Assembly: GCF_900099675.1 (NCBI RefSeq)
Contig: NZ_FNDQ01000007.1
Location: 51,268-115,267, forward strand
DNA length: 64,000 nt
Source: Myroides phaeus
GTDB taxonomy: Bacteria > Bacteroidota > Bacteroidia > Flavobacteriales > Flavobacteriaceae
Reading direction: 5' to 3'
The position numbers were made by a program, and so were the translations under genes. Each line of letters starts with the position of its first letter. The stretch's first letter is position 1. Positions 37,569 through 45,830 of the stretch are shown here, one piece after another. The notes under the pieces were generated by a model that worked only from the letters and a program-made list of their open reading frames with translations, did no database searches and was not told the origin of the DNA.

Positions 37569-37918
37569 TGAATACGTTCGTCAACAAGTGATAGAAAAGA
37601 TGATATTTTTTGTTGCTCAAATATTAAAGGAAAATACATTTTCATTCCAGAAATCATATCCATTCTTACTGAATCTACTGAATTTTTAGCAGATAGCTTT
37701 TTTACTCTATTATAAAATTTACTAGAGAACAAATGATAAATATATTTACCATTGTACCCTTCTTTAAAATCTCTTAAAGCATATACTCTCTGATGAAAAT
37801 CAAATTTCCCATTGATATAATGGAAGTTTTTTCCTACTCCAACACCATCACCAGATGTGAGGATTGCTTCTCCATTATATGAATAGCTATCGATTTTTTC
37901 TACAGTGTTTGAACGGAC

Positions 37919-37924
37919 AAAAAA
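37919..37924 (-). other. Homopolymer T6 (minus strand) at the hsdS frameshift
   Basis: The run follows the codons for DGKYP. T6 gives early termination; T7 would give KYPFFVRSNTVEKID, the family's expected sequence. Confidence 0.85.
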
Positions 37925-38026
37925 GGATACTTACCATCGTCAATTTTATTTTGAGTGTCTTTGTTTCCAGTTTTTATTTCACAAACTTCCCCCAGCTTCT
38001 TAATCTCCCATTCCCCTTCAAACTCT

Positions 38027-38051
38027 GGAAATCTCAAATTAGGAACCTTAA
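38027..38051 (-). repeat. Outer inverted repeat, right copy
   Basis: Identical over 25 bases to 34593-34617 in inverted orientation. It lies just inside the expressed hsdS start and upstream of the T6 frameshift, so recombination here replaces everything after about residue 40. Confidence 0.92.
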
Positions 38052-38119
38052 GATTATTTTTTTTCTTTTTTATTATCTTGGTCATATTCTTGTCTTCTTT
38101 TTTTAGCATTAAGGATTTA

Positions 38120-39124
38120 CTATTTTCTCTTTTTGATTTCATCTTCCAAGATTTTTAAATCTTGTAAATCCTCAGCGTCGGCTTGTTTGACTTCTTGCAG
38201 TTTGCGTTTTGTATCAAATTCCAAATAGACTTTCTCTACCATTTTTTCCATTTGTTCTTTACTAATGCTTCCACGATTGGTCAGTAATTTTTTGTCATTG
38301 AACTCAATAATTCGATCTATATTTTCACGCCAAAAATCCATAGTAATATCTTGTCTGTTTTTAGCTCGTAATTCAGCTGTTTCTAGGAAGACGACAACAA
38401 AACGATTAAGGCTATCAATTTCATCTTGCGTTAAGTAGTTCTTGGCAATAAAAATATCTTGTTTTCGTACTATTGAACCTTTCCAACTTGTTAGAGCCAT
38501 ATTTGGGTCATTAGCATTGGCACGAGAGACGATAATTTCTGAAGCTGTTTTGTTTGTAATAGCGTAAAGTAATTTGTTTTGTGTTTCTGCAAAAAACATT
38601 TGAGTTGTTTTATCTGTGCTGTCGTAATCGTTACTTAAAGAAAACAGATCACGTACTTTTTGATAAAACCGCTTTTCCGATGCTCGTATGTCACGTATGC
38701 GTTCCAGTAGTTCATCAAAATAATCAGGTCTTCCATCTGGGTTTTTAAGGCGTTCATCATCCATTACAAACCCTTTTATCATATATTCTTTCAGATTGCG
38801 GTTTGCCCATTGACGAAACTGTGTGCCTCGTTTACTTCTTACTCTAAAACCAATGGCAAGAATCATATCCAAACTGTAAAAAGTAACATCGTAATTTTTA
38901 CCGTCAGAGGCAGTTGTAAAGTAATTCTTTACAACTGAATTTTGGTCTAATTCTTTGTCTTCTAGAATGTTGTTTATATGTTGACTTATGTTTTGTTTAG
39001 AGGTGTCAAAAAGTTCTGCAAGTTGGATTTGGTTCATCCAAACTGAGCCATCTTTTGCATATAAACCAATAGAAACTTGACCATCTTGCGTTTTATAGAT
39101 GATAATATTTTGCTCGTTATTCAT
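38120..39124 (-). CDS. rhuM: RhuM-family protein embedded in the type I locus
   Basis: A 334-residue RhuM (Virulence_RhuM) family protein. Typical segments are the start (IIIYKTQDGQVSIGLYAKDG then VWMNQIQLAELFDTSKQNIS, a helix-turn-helix-like region), YFTTASDGKNYDVTFYSLDM, ILAIGFRVRSKRGTQFRQWA and NDPNMALTSWKGSIVRKQDI. Its biochemical role is not established; genes of this family are often found inside type I restriction operons between hsdM and hsdS, as here. It starts 22 bases after hsdM ends and overlaps the hsdS start, so the three are translationally linked. Confidence 0.92.
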   Translation of the reverse strand: MNNEQNIIIYKTQDGQVSIGLYAKDGSVWMNQIQLAELFDTSKQNISQHINNILEDKELDQNSVVKNYFTTASDGKNYDVTFYSLDMILAIGFRVRSKRGTQFRQWANRNLKEYMIKGFVMDDERLKNPDGRPDYFDELLERIRDIRASEKRFYQKVRDLFSLSNDYDSTDKTTQMFFAETQNKLLYAITNKTASEIIVSRANANDPNMALTSWKGSIVRKQDIFIAKNYLTQDEIDSLNRFVVVFLETAELRAKNRQDITMDFWRENIDRIIEFNDKKLLTNRGSISKEQMEKMVEKVYLEFDTKRKLQEVKQADAEDLQDLKILEDEIKKRK

Positions 39125-39146
39125 AACTTATACTTATCATTTTTAA

Positions 39147-40706
39147 TTAAAAAACTAGTCCTAATTCTTTAAAATAAACATCAATTTCTTTGTCAAGTTC
39201 AGCTCTTTTTGCTTCTAAAGACTTGATTTCTTTCATAACACTATGAATATCTATTTCTTCTTCTTCTTCAAAAGTATCGACGTAACGCGGTATGTTTAAG
39301 TTGTAATCATTTTCTGCAACTTCCTCAAGCGTAGCTAAGTGGCTATATTTTTCAATGGCAGTTCGATTGCGGTATGTATCCACAATTTTTTCAATATGAT
39401 CGTTGCGTAGCATATTTTGGTTTTTTACCTTTTCAAACTCTTTGCTAGCATCGATAAATAGGATGTGATTAGGGTCTTCTTTACACTTTTTAAAGACTAA
39501 AATACAAGTAGGAATACTTGTACCGTAAAAGATGTTTGCAGGTAGTCCAATTACAGCGTCTAAATAATTCTTCTGTTCGATAAGATATTTACGAATATGT
39601 AGTTCTGCAGCTCCTCTAAATAAGACACCATGAGGTAAAACAATTGCCATAGTACCATTCTCCGCAAGATGGTGAATCATGTGTTGCACGAAAGCAAAGT
39701 CAGCTTTACTTGCAGGTGCTAATTTACCATATTGGCTAAATCGGTCATCGCTTAGAAACAGAGGGTTTGCACTCCATTTTGCCGAAAACGGAGGGTTTGC
39801 TACAATTGCTTCGAAAGGCATATCGTTTAGATGCTGTGGATGCTCTAAGGTGTCTTCTTGTTTAATATCGAATTTTAAGTAATGTACTCCGTGCAGAATC
39901 ATATTCATTCTGGCAAGGTTATATGTAGTACGGTTCATTTCTTGACCGTAAAAATTATTCACATCTTTTACTTCTCTGGCAACACGTAATAATAGAGAAC
40001 CAGAACCACAAGTAGGGTCATATACTGATTTTAATCTGTTTTTTCCTGTGGTAACAATTTTTGCTAAAATCTTAGAAACTTCTTGAGGTGTATAAAACTC
40101 ACCTGCTTTTTTTCCTGCTCCGCTGGCAAACTGACCAATTAAGTATTCATACGCATCTCCTAAAACATCCAGTTCTGTATTTTCAAGTTTAAAGTCGATT
40201 TCATCTAAATGAACTAATACTTTAACAATGATTTCATTACGTGCTTCTGCTGTTTTACCAAGTTTAGTACTATTAAGATCCATGTCTTCGAACAAGTTGT
40301 CAAAGTCTTCTTCACTTTGAGTCCCCATTGTACTTAACTGAATATTATTTAAAATCTTTTGTAAGTCTTCTAAAATAAAGGTATTGGTGCTTCCACTTCC
40401 ACGTTTAGCGATTTCACTAAAAAGCTCTGAAGGTTTTAAAAAGTAACCTAAGGTTTCAAGAGCTTCATCTCTAATAGCATCAATATATTCGATTCCTATT
40501 GATGAGTTTTCATCTATATCTTTAAATTCAATGTTGTCTTCTTCTAAAATGGAATTGGCATAAATTTCCATTTTCTCTGCCAAGTATTTGTAAAAAATAA
40601 ATCCAAGAATATAATCTCGGAATTCATCTGCATTCATCTTACCTCTAAGCGTATTGGCAATATTCCAAAGCTGTTGTTCTAATATTTTTTTTTGTTCTTC
40701 TGACAT
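39147..40706 (-). CDS. hsdM: Type I restriction-modification N6-adenine methyltransferase M subunit
   Basis: Methylates adenine at the site read by HsdS; needed for both modification and restriction. The 519 residues have the N-terminal helical HsdM domain (RGKMNADEFRDYILGFIFYK), the cofactor motif YDPTCGSGSLLLRV (230-239), and catalytic NPPF at 304-307 (IVANPPFSAKW). A C-terminal coiled segment (EIKSLEAKRAELDKEIDVYF) should contact HsdS. Length is usual and it looks intact. It is the first gene of the minus-strand locus hsdM-rhuM-hsdS; hsdR and the recombinase lie beyond the cassette block. Confidence 0.97.
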   Translation of the reverse strand: MSEEQKKILEQQLWNIANTLRGKMNADEFRDYILGFIFYKYLAEKMEIYANSILEEDNIEFKDIDENSSIGIEYIDAIRDEALETLGYFLKPSELFSEIAKRGSGSTNTFILEDLQKILNNIQLSTMGTQSEEDFDNLFEDMDLNSTKLGKTAEARNEIIVKVLVHLDEIDFKLENTELDVLGDAYEYLIGQFASGAGKKAGEFYTPQEVSKILAKIVTTGKNRLKSVYDPTCGSGSLLLRVAREVKDVNNFYGQEMNRTTYNLARMNMILHGVHYLKFDIKQEDTLEHPQHLNDMPFEAIVANPPFSAKWSANPLFLSDDRFSQYGKLAPASKADFAFVQHMIHHLAENGTMAIVLPHGVLFRGAAELHIRKYLIEQKNYLDAVIGLPANIFYGTSIPTCILVFKKCKEDPNHILFIDASKEFEKVKNQNMLRNDHIEKIVDTYRNRTAIEKYSHLATLEEVAENDYNLNIPRYVDTFEEEEEIDIHSVMKEIKSLEAKRAELDKEIDVYFKELGLVF

Positions 40707-40914
40707 CTGAAAATAAGTTTTGTTTAATTAAGGATATGAAATTTTTAAAGTGGCACTAAAATAGTAAACTTTTAAATGTAAAACATTAAGAAACCTCTTT
40801 ATGTAGATAATGATTGTTTTAATAAGCCTAATTTAAGATTTGGAAATAGAGCTATATATTATTTAAAAATTGCTAAACCCAATCATACTGCTTACTGCTT
40901 ATCTATTATAGCGG

Positions 40915-41184
40915 TTATTTCCCCGCGATTTCCTTTAAAAAGCTAAGAAAACTATCCGCGTATAATTCAAACTCCCATTGCCCAGTTCCGTGCATACTTG
41001 TGTAAATAGGAGCGTCTTGGTCTGTGATTTGATTGATATCAATGCAATACGGATCAGCACCAGCGTCTGCAATGATATTTCGATATTGTTTGTTTATAAA
41101 TAACTTGTATAATTTATTTCCCCTAAGCATACTGTAATGCAATGTTCTACCAAATAAAAAATATCCAAAGTAGCCCTTTTTAAT
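40915..41184 (-). pseudogene. SUKH/SMI1-KNR4-type immunity protein remnant
   Basis: The frame is open from 41184 to 40915 (89 codons) and encodes IKKGYFGYFLFGRTLHYSML then RGNKLYKLF...GADPYCIDINQ...PIYTSMHGTGQWEFELYADS. The DPYCIDI...HGTGQWE...ADSFLSFL pattern matches the C-terminal part of SMI1/KNR4 (SUKH) proteins, many of which are immunity proteins against secreted toxins. The N-terminal half is missing, cut by a stop right upstream, and the only ATG in frame (41142) is internal. No toxin gene is adjacent. I read it as a decayed fragment; family recognition is by eye. Confidence 0.6.
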
Positions 41185-41526
41185 TCACTGACAAAAGGGC
41201 GAATAAATACAGTACTCACAAAACTGTGATCCTGTATCCATTGATACTAAAAATACAAAGTCATAACTTGACTTGTAATGAGGTATAAATACAAAAGAAT
41301 TCCTCCAAAACCAACGTGATTACTACTACTCATCAGTTTATTTGTTAGACTATTTTACACGTGTATTCAATCCTAAGATAGTGTTGTTGTGTAGCAAAAG
41401 AAAAGAGATTTTAGTGAATGGCTTGCATTTTTGAGTAACACCCCTTAAAGCACTCCTGCTAAAACCAACGTTTTTTAATTTGCTTTATACAACGTAGCTT
41501 TGCTATAGTAATTTATCCCGTCATTT
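41185..41526. other. Intergenic spacer before the SWIM gene
   Basis: 342 bases between divergent units. I see no ORF, repeat or RNA; it should contain the SWIM-gene promoter. Confidence 0.5.
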
Positions 41527-42558
41527 ATGAAGATTGAAACCGTACTAAAGAAAACCTTAAAAAGAGATATTGCCAAGGCAACAGTGATGCCTGTTAGGGA
41601 GTTAGAAGAAGAAGAAAAGGGACACTTTATAGCCTTTGTAGATGATGCAGAACATAGCTATGATGTTAGTATTGTGCTACAAGAAGAGGAGGTAAAGGAA
41701 ATGCAGTGTGACTGTGCTGAAACTACCGCTGTTTGTTTACACAAAATAGCTGTGCTATTGGCGATGAATACGACCACTACTGGCGATACAAAAGCTACAA
41801 AAGCAAAAGGGGGAAGAAGAAAGAAGAAACTGACCGAAAGTGAGGAGCTAATGCTAAGTATGGACAAAGAGGTTTTAATGAGCTGGCTGAGTGGGGTGTT
41901 TAAAAAGAATAAACCCTTAGAACAACAATTTACCTTGACGTTTAGTACGAAAGAAGTGGTCTATACGAAAGAGCAGGTGAAAGAAATTGCAGAACAAGCT
42001 ATTTTTTCTGTGGCTGGAAAGCGCAAGACCTTAGAGGCGGCGAAGATTAAGAAAGTACTTGATTTGCTGACGATAGCTTTAGAGCCGATAGATCAGTTTG
42101 TAGTAATGAATATTAGTAAACCGGTGGCTTTTGAAATATTCACAGGTTTTTTAGATACCATATACGCTTTTGATAAACGCATTACGCATTACAGTAAACG
42201 CATTGGTACGTATGTAGATCAGTATATTGAAAAGTTTGCCTTGTCGATCAACAATATTCAAGATGAAAAAGTATGGGAGCAGTTGGTTAAAGCGTATTTT
42301 GATACCCTGTTTAAGGGGGTAAAGAAGGGAAATAAGCGCTATAATTATATTTTAGCACAACAGCTCTACCTGACGGGAACAAAGCCTCAGAAACTCTTTT
42401 ATGGAGATTTGTTAAATGGAATGCTTTCTGTTACAAAGTTTAATCGCTACGACTTTGAACCTGAGTTTACAGAGTTTTTGTTGAAAGTAGCCTTAGAGGA
42501 GGACTTCTTTGAAGAGGTACGTCCATTCTTTAAGCGTTTTACTTTTGAGGGATATTAA
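41527..42558 (+). CDS. SWIM zinc-finger protein
   Basis: A 343-residue protein with a SWIM-type zinc finger near the N-terminus: Cys61-x-Cys63-x6-Cys70-x-His72 (CDCAETTAVCLHK). The finger is followed by a Lys-rich linker (TKAKGGRRKKKLTESEE) and a mostly helical domain to the end. SWIM domains bind DNA or proteins; in bacteria such proteins are often linked to Snf2-type ATPases, which I do not see here. It ends at a two-way terminator shared with the convergent regulator gene. The helicase-associated role is inference only; the finger itself is clear. Confidence 0.82.
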   Translation: MKIETVLKKTLKRDIAKATVMPVRELEEEEKGHFIAFVDDAEHSYDVSIVLQEEEVKEMQCDCAETTAVCLHKIAVLLAMNTTTTGDTKATKAKGGRRKKKLTESEELMLSMDKEVLMSWLSGVFKKNKPLEQQFTLTFSTKEVVYTKEQVKEIAEQAIFSVAGKRKTLEAAKIKKVLDLLTIALEPIDQFVVMNISKPVAFEIFTGFLDTIYAFDKRITHYSKRIGTYVDQYIEKFALSINNIQDEKVWEQLVKAYFDTLFKGVKKGNKRYNYILAQQLYLTGTKPQKLFYGDLLNGMLSVTKFNRYDFEPEFTEFLLKVALEEDFFEEVRPFFKRFTFEGY

Positions 42559-42576
42559 AAAATTAAAGAGAAAATA

Positions 42577-42614
42577 TAAAAAGGCTAACACGATACTTCG
42601 TTGTTAGCCTTTTT
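42577..42614. terminator. Two-way terminator between SWIM and regulator genes
   Basis: AAAAAGGCTAACA...TGTTAGCCTTTTTT is a long stem with A and T runs on opposite sides, between convergent stops at 42558 and 42631. Confidence 0.88.
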
Positions 42615-42630
42615 TGGCAACCGTAAGGTG

Positions 42631-43899
42631 TTACCAATCTTTTAAAGCAAATACTTGTGGTCTGGAATTGACATTCAGTTTCAAGTAAATATTGCTGATG
42701 TGATATTTTGTTGTACTCAAGGATATGGAGAGCTCGCTGGCAATTTCTTTGTTGCTCATACCGTCCCAAATGTGATAGAGTACGTGTAGTTCTCTTTCTG
42801 TAAGCTTATAATTCGTTTTTAAATACTCACATAAATTTTCTTGATGGTCTTTTAAAGAAACTGTTTCTGCTTCTTTTACAGCTTTCGCTTTCTTTTCTTC
42901 AATCAGTAGTTCGTGGTAGTTTTTTAATAAAGCTACATACTGTGATATAACAACTTGATTTTCGATATTTCTATTCTGAAACTTCTTGATAAGCACATAA
43001 TTATTAATAATGCTAAACAAGATGATTAAAATAGCTACTACTTTTAAAGCACTGATAGAGTTTGTAAACTCTTCTATGCTTTCAAAAAGTGTTGTTTGTG
43101 TAAAACAAATAGTGTAGAGTTTAATTAATAAAACGATTAAGATAGGATATAGAATATATTTTCCGGTTTTACTTAGTTTGTAGATACAATACTGTGTTAA
43201 TGCAAATACGATAACAATCGACACATTTAATAAAGGCGATGTAACAGGATTTGACAAAAAGTTTGAAAAATAAAAGGCTATACCAATTAGTGAAATAGCG
43301 GTAAATATTTTAAGCTCATACTTAAATAGTAGCTTTTTAGTCTTAAAAGGAAAATAAGTTGACAATAATAAGGAGGTTAACATTAAGATAGCAATGATAA
43401 TTCCCGTTTGTATATAATTGTCAAATAATTCTGGCTTTAGTGTTGTAAATGATTGAATATCTCCAATGATAAAATAGCAAGTAATTAAAACTTGTATTAA
43501 GAAATAAAGGCGCCATTTACGCTCTTTAAAGATCTTGTATATTACTAATGTAGACATTAGACACAAAACAGCCATTCCGTAGAATAAACCTGATATAAAA
43601 TAATTCATTGCCACCATTGGTACGGCAACAAAAGGATTTAACTCTATCGAAAAAAGAGTAGGCAACATAGCGTGAGAGAAATAAATCTCCTTAATTGAAA
43701 GTATTGAGTTTAACCCAACGAATACAAATGCATTTATACTACAGTCACTACCACATAGTTCGTGAGTAAGAGTAGTTATGAAATTAGTAGAAAACCAATA
43801 GGCTTTACTACAGATTTGAAAGAGAGGAACAGCAGCAATTACTGCTATTATTGAGCATACCACAATAAGAACGTGGTATAGTTTATTTTTCGACCTCAT
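42631..43899 (-). CDS. Membrane-anchored LuxR-type transcriptional regulator
   Basis: A 422-residue protein with about nine or ten hydrophobic helices between residues 8 and 300, a charged helical linker (about 300-350), and a C-terminal LuxR helix-turn-helix: LTERELHVLYHIWDG then MSNKEIASELSISLSTTKYH then ISNIYLKL. The architecture suggests a membrane sensor that contacts DNA directly, without an aspartate receiver domain. It faces away from the surface-protein locus across 1.9 kb of gene-poor DNA and is the only regulator gene near it, so control of that locus is possible but only inferred. The terminator downstream is shared with the SWIM gene. Confidence 0.85.
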   Translation of the reverse strand: MRSKNKLYHVLIVVCSIIAVIAAVPLFQICSKAYWFSTNFITTLTHELCGSDCSINAFVFVGLNSILSIKEIYFSHAMLPTLFSIELNPFVAVPMVAMNYFISGLFYGMAVLCLMSTLVIYKIFKERKWRLYFLIQVLITCYFIIGDIQSFTTLKPELFDNYIQTGIIIAILMLTSLLLSTYFPFKTKKLLFKYELKIFTAISLIGIAFYFSNFLSNPVTSPLLNVSIVIVFALTQYCIYKLSKTGKYILYPILIVLLIKLYTICFTQTTLFESIEEFTNSISALKVVAILIILFSIINNYVLIKKFQNRNIENQVVISQYVALLKNYHELLIEEKKAKAVKEAETVSLKDHQENLCEYLKTNYKLTERELHVLYHIWDGMSNKEIASELSISLSTTKYHISNIYLKLNVNSRPQVFALKDW

Positions 43900-45830
43900 T
43901 AAACTTAAATTTTTAACTAAAACAATTCTTTTTCAAGAGCAAAAAATTGCAGTTATACCCCTTAGCCTTTGGTATTACTGGTTTTCTGCTACATTGAAGT
44001 TACGACAATTCCCGAGATAATGAAAGTAATCAATGGAAGTAATTAAAACTATATATAGAGATTGTAATAATTGTGAAATTACTCGCTATTTATATCTCCT
44101 TTTCTAATTGTCTTTTTTACAGGTTTATGTCTGAAGTACTTAAGTATCATAGTTTTCTCTTACTGAAGTATCGAGTTTATCTATGAAAAAGCACAACAAT
44201 TGATAAAGATTATTACATCCGTTTTGTTAAAAATTGAATAGGTTGTTGTTTATAGTGTTGATTGTAAAGTGTTTGTGTGTTAGATGTCATGGTTTTTATT
44301 CATTTGTTTTGGTGCTGCAATATATACCTTTTTCTACTAAGAATGGTTATTTTTAATATAAAGCTTTCCCTAATGTTTTATTGATTAATGATATACTTGT
44401 TTATTCTTGGTGATAGAGAGATTGTAATTCTGTAATTATTGTAGATATTCATTGTAATTTAACATAAATGTTGTTTTGTGGTTGTTTATATGAAATAATG
44501 TGTTTTTTATAAATAGAGTTTTTTTATAATAATTTTTGAATGATGAGTTTTCTATTGCTGATATAAATTTTAATTCTTGACTTAAGAGAGTGTAATGTGA
44601 TTTTAAACTTGGTGATTATTTGTGATTTATTAGGAGGAGGAGTCTCTAAGAAACTTGTTCTGTTTTCTTTACCCCTAACAGTATATTTTAGGTTTTAATG
44701 TAGCCCTATGAGAAGGGATAATTCTGAGATTTTGCACCCAGAATATGGTCTTATTTGTTTTTATGCTAAGATACAATTAATTGGGACGAATTTAAGATTT
44801 TTTATCTTTTTTGGATAATGTCACTTACTGGCTTAGTATGGGGGTACTGGTACTTTATTTTTTTTGTAATAGCTTGTTTTATAGTAATATATATATATTG
44901 ATTACCAATTGATGTCCGTTTATTACAAGAAATATTTTGTTTCATAAAAAAGTATTGGTACTCGTTTTATGAGTAAAACTATCCGTTGGTATAGGCTTTT
45001 ACCCTTGTGTTCGTTCTACTTTTGACTAAATGATTTACAGGGGTAAAAAGATAGTTTTTTTATCTATTTGTGATTCGCTAAAAGCAGGTATGTTTTCTTG
45101 ATTTGTGGGGACATTTTGAGAATATATCATTTCCTTAATAAGGTTTTTAATTTCTACTTTATTAAGGAATATGCTTTTAGAGTTACTGGTAGGAGTACTT
45201 CTTTTTATAACTGCAAATTTCTTACTAACGAACAATAATTTTAAAAGCCATAAGTGATTTATGGTAAGAGTAAATTATAATAATTCCTTTTTTGGTTGCT
45301 AAGTACAGTGAATAGATTAGTTGTAATTTTTATCACAAAGCTTTGTTTCTGTTTCCTTTTTGTAAAGGTTTTTTACAGGGATGAGAATTGTGAAAAATGT
45401 TTCTGACCAAAGGACGGCCTTTTTATGATTTATTGAATTGCTGTGTTCCTCGCTTTATGAAGAGCAACAGTTTTAAAACTATTTATTATTCACCTAAAAG
45501 TTGGTATGGAGAAACTGAACAGAATTAAAACAGAAACTTAGACAGGGTAGTGTAGGCTTTGCTAAGAAAATGACAAATCTACACAGGACTCTTTTGATCA
45601 GACGAGTAGTAAGCCTGTTAATGGATAGCATAACAGGGATACTTTGGCCTAATAGACCACCACAATTCACAATTTCTATAGGCAAAACACCAGGTAGTAT
45701 TAAAATACTAATAGTGCGCTGTGTTTTTTTAAGAGCGAAAGAGAGAGAATCTGTTTTTGCATTGTTATCACAAGCAATTGCAATTACAACACAACAAAAA
45801 ACAAAACTCAAACACATTAACAAACAACAA
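43900..45830. other. Long gene-poor region upstream of the surface-protein locus
   Basis: 1931 AT-rich bases. No frame looks like a real gene: the in-frame extension of the next gene down to 45570 is unlike a signal peptide, and a 66-codon TTG-start minus frame (45035-45235) has no family. A hairpin is present at 45131-45169. The last ~300 bases become A-rich and C-rich (for example ACAACACAACAAAAAACAAA), as in a leader directly before the signal-peptide start. Confidence 0.6.
45131..45169. repeat. Inverted repeat in the long leader region
   Basis: TTCCTTAATAA (45131-45141) is perfectly complementary to TTATTAAGGAA (45159-45169) across a 17-base loop. It has no T run, so an operator or RNA stem are both possible. 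Confidence 0.55.

Larger units (their letters stand above)
36887..38142 (-). pseudogene. hsdS: hsdS at the expression position, frameshifted
   Basis: Specificity subunit gene next to hsdM and rhuM. Translation from 38142 (or Met at 38109/38085) gives LKVPNLRFPEFEGEWEIKKL then ...DGKYPFLSVQTL and stops after 80 codons at 37900. In the next frame the reading continues as FVRSNTVEKIDSYSYNGEAI, the normal HsdS sequence, to the stop at 36887. One extra T in the T6 run (37919-37924, A6 on the plus strand) would restore a 418-residue protein with two target domains, a central TQNKIIEQLE helix and tail LLQNLFI. So the present copy is off. Slippage, a stable mutation or an assembly error could explain it. 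The gene start overlaps the rhuM end by about 23 bases. Confidence 0.87.

Noticed and set aside
45035..45235. 66-codon minus-strand frame in the long leader region
   Set aside because: TTG start, no ribosome site, no recognisable family, and it lies in AT-rich DNA where such frames arise by chance.
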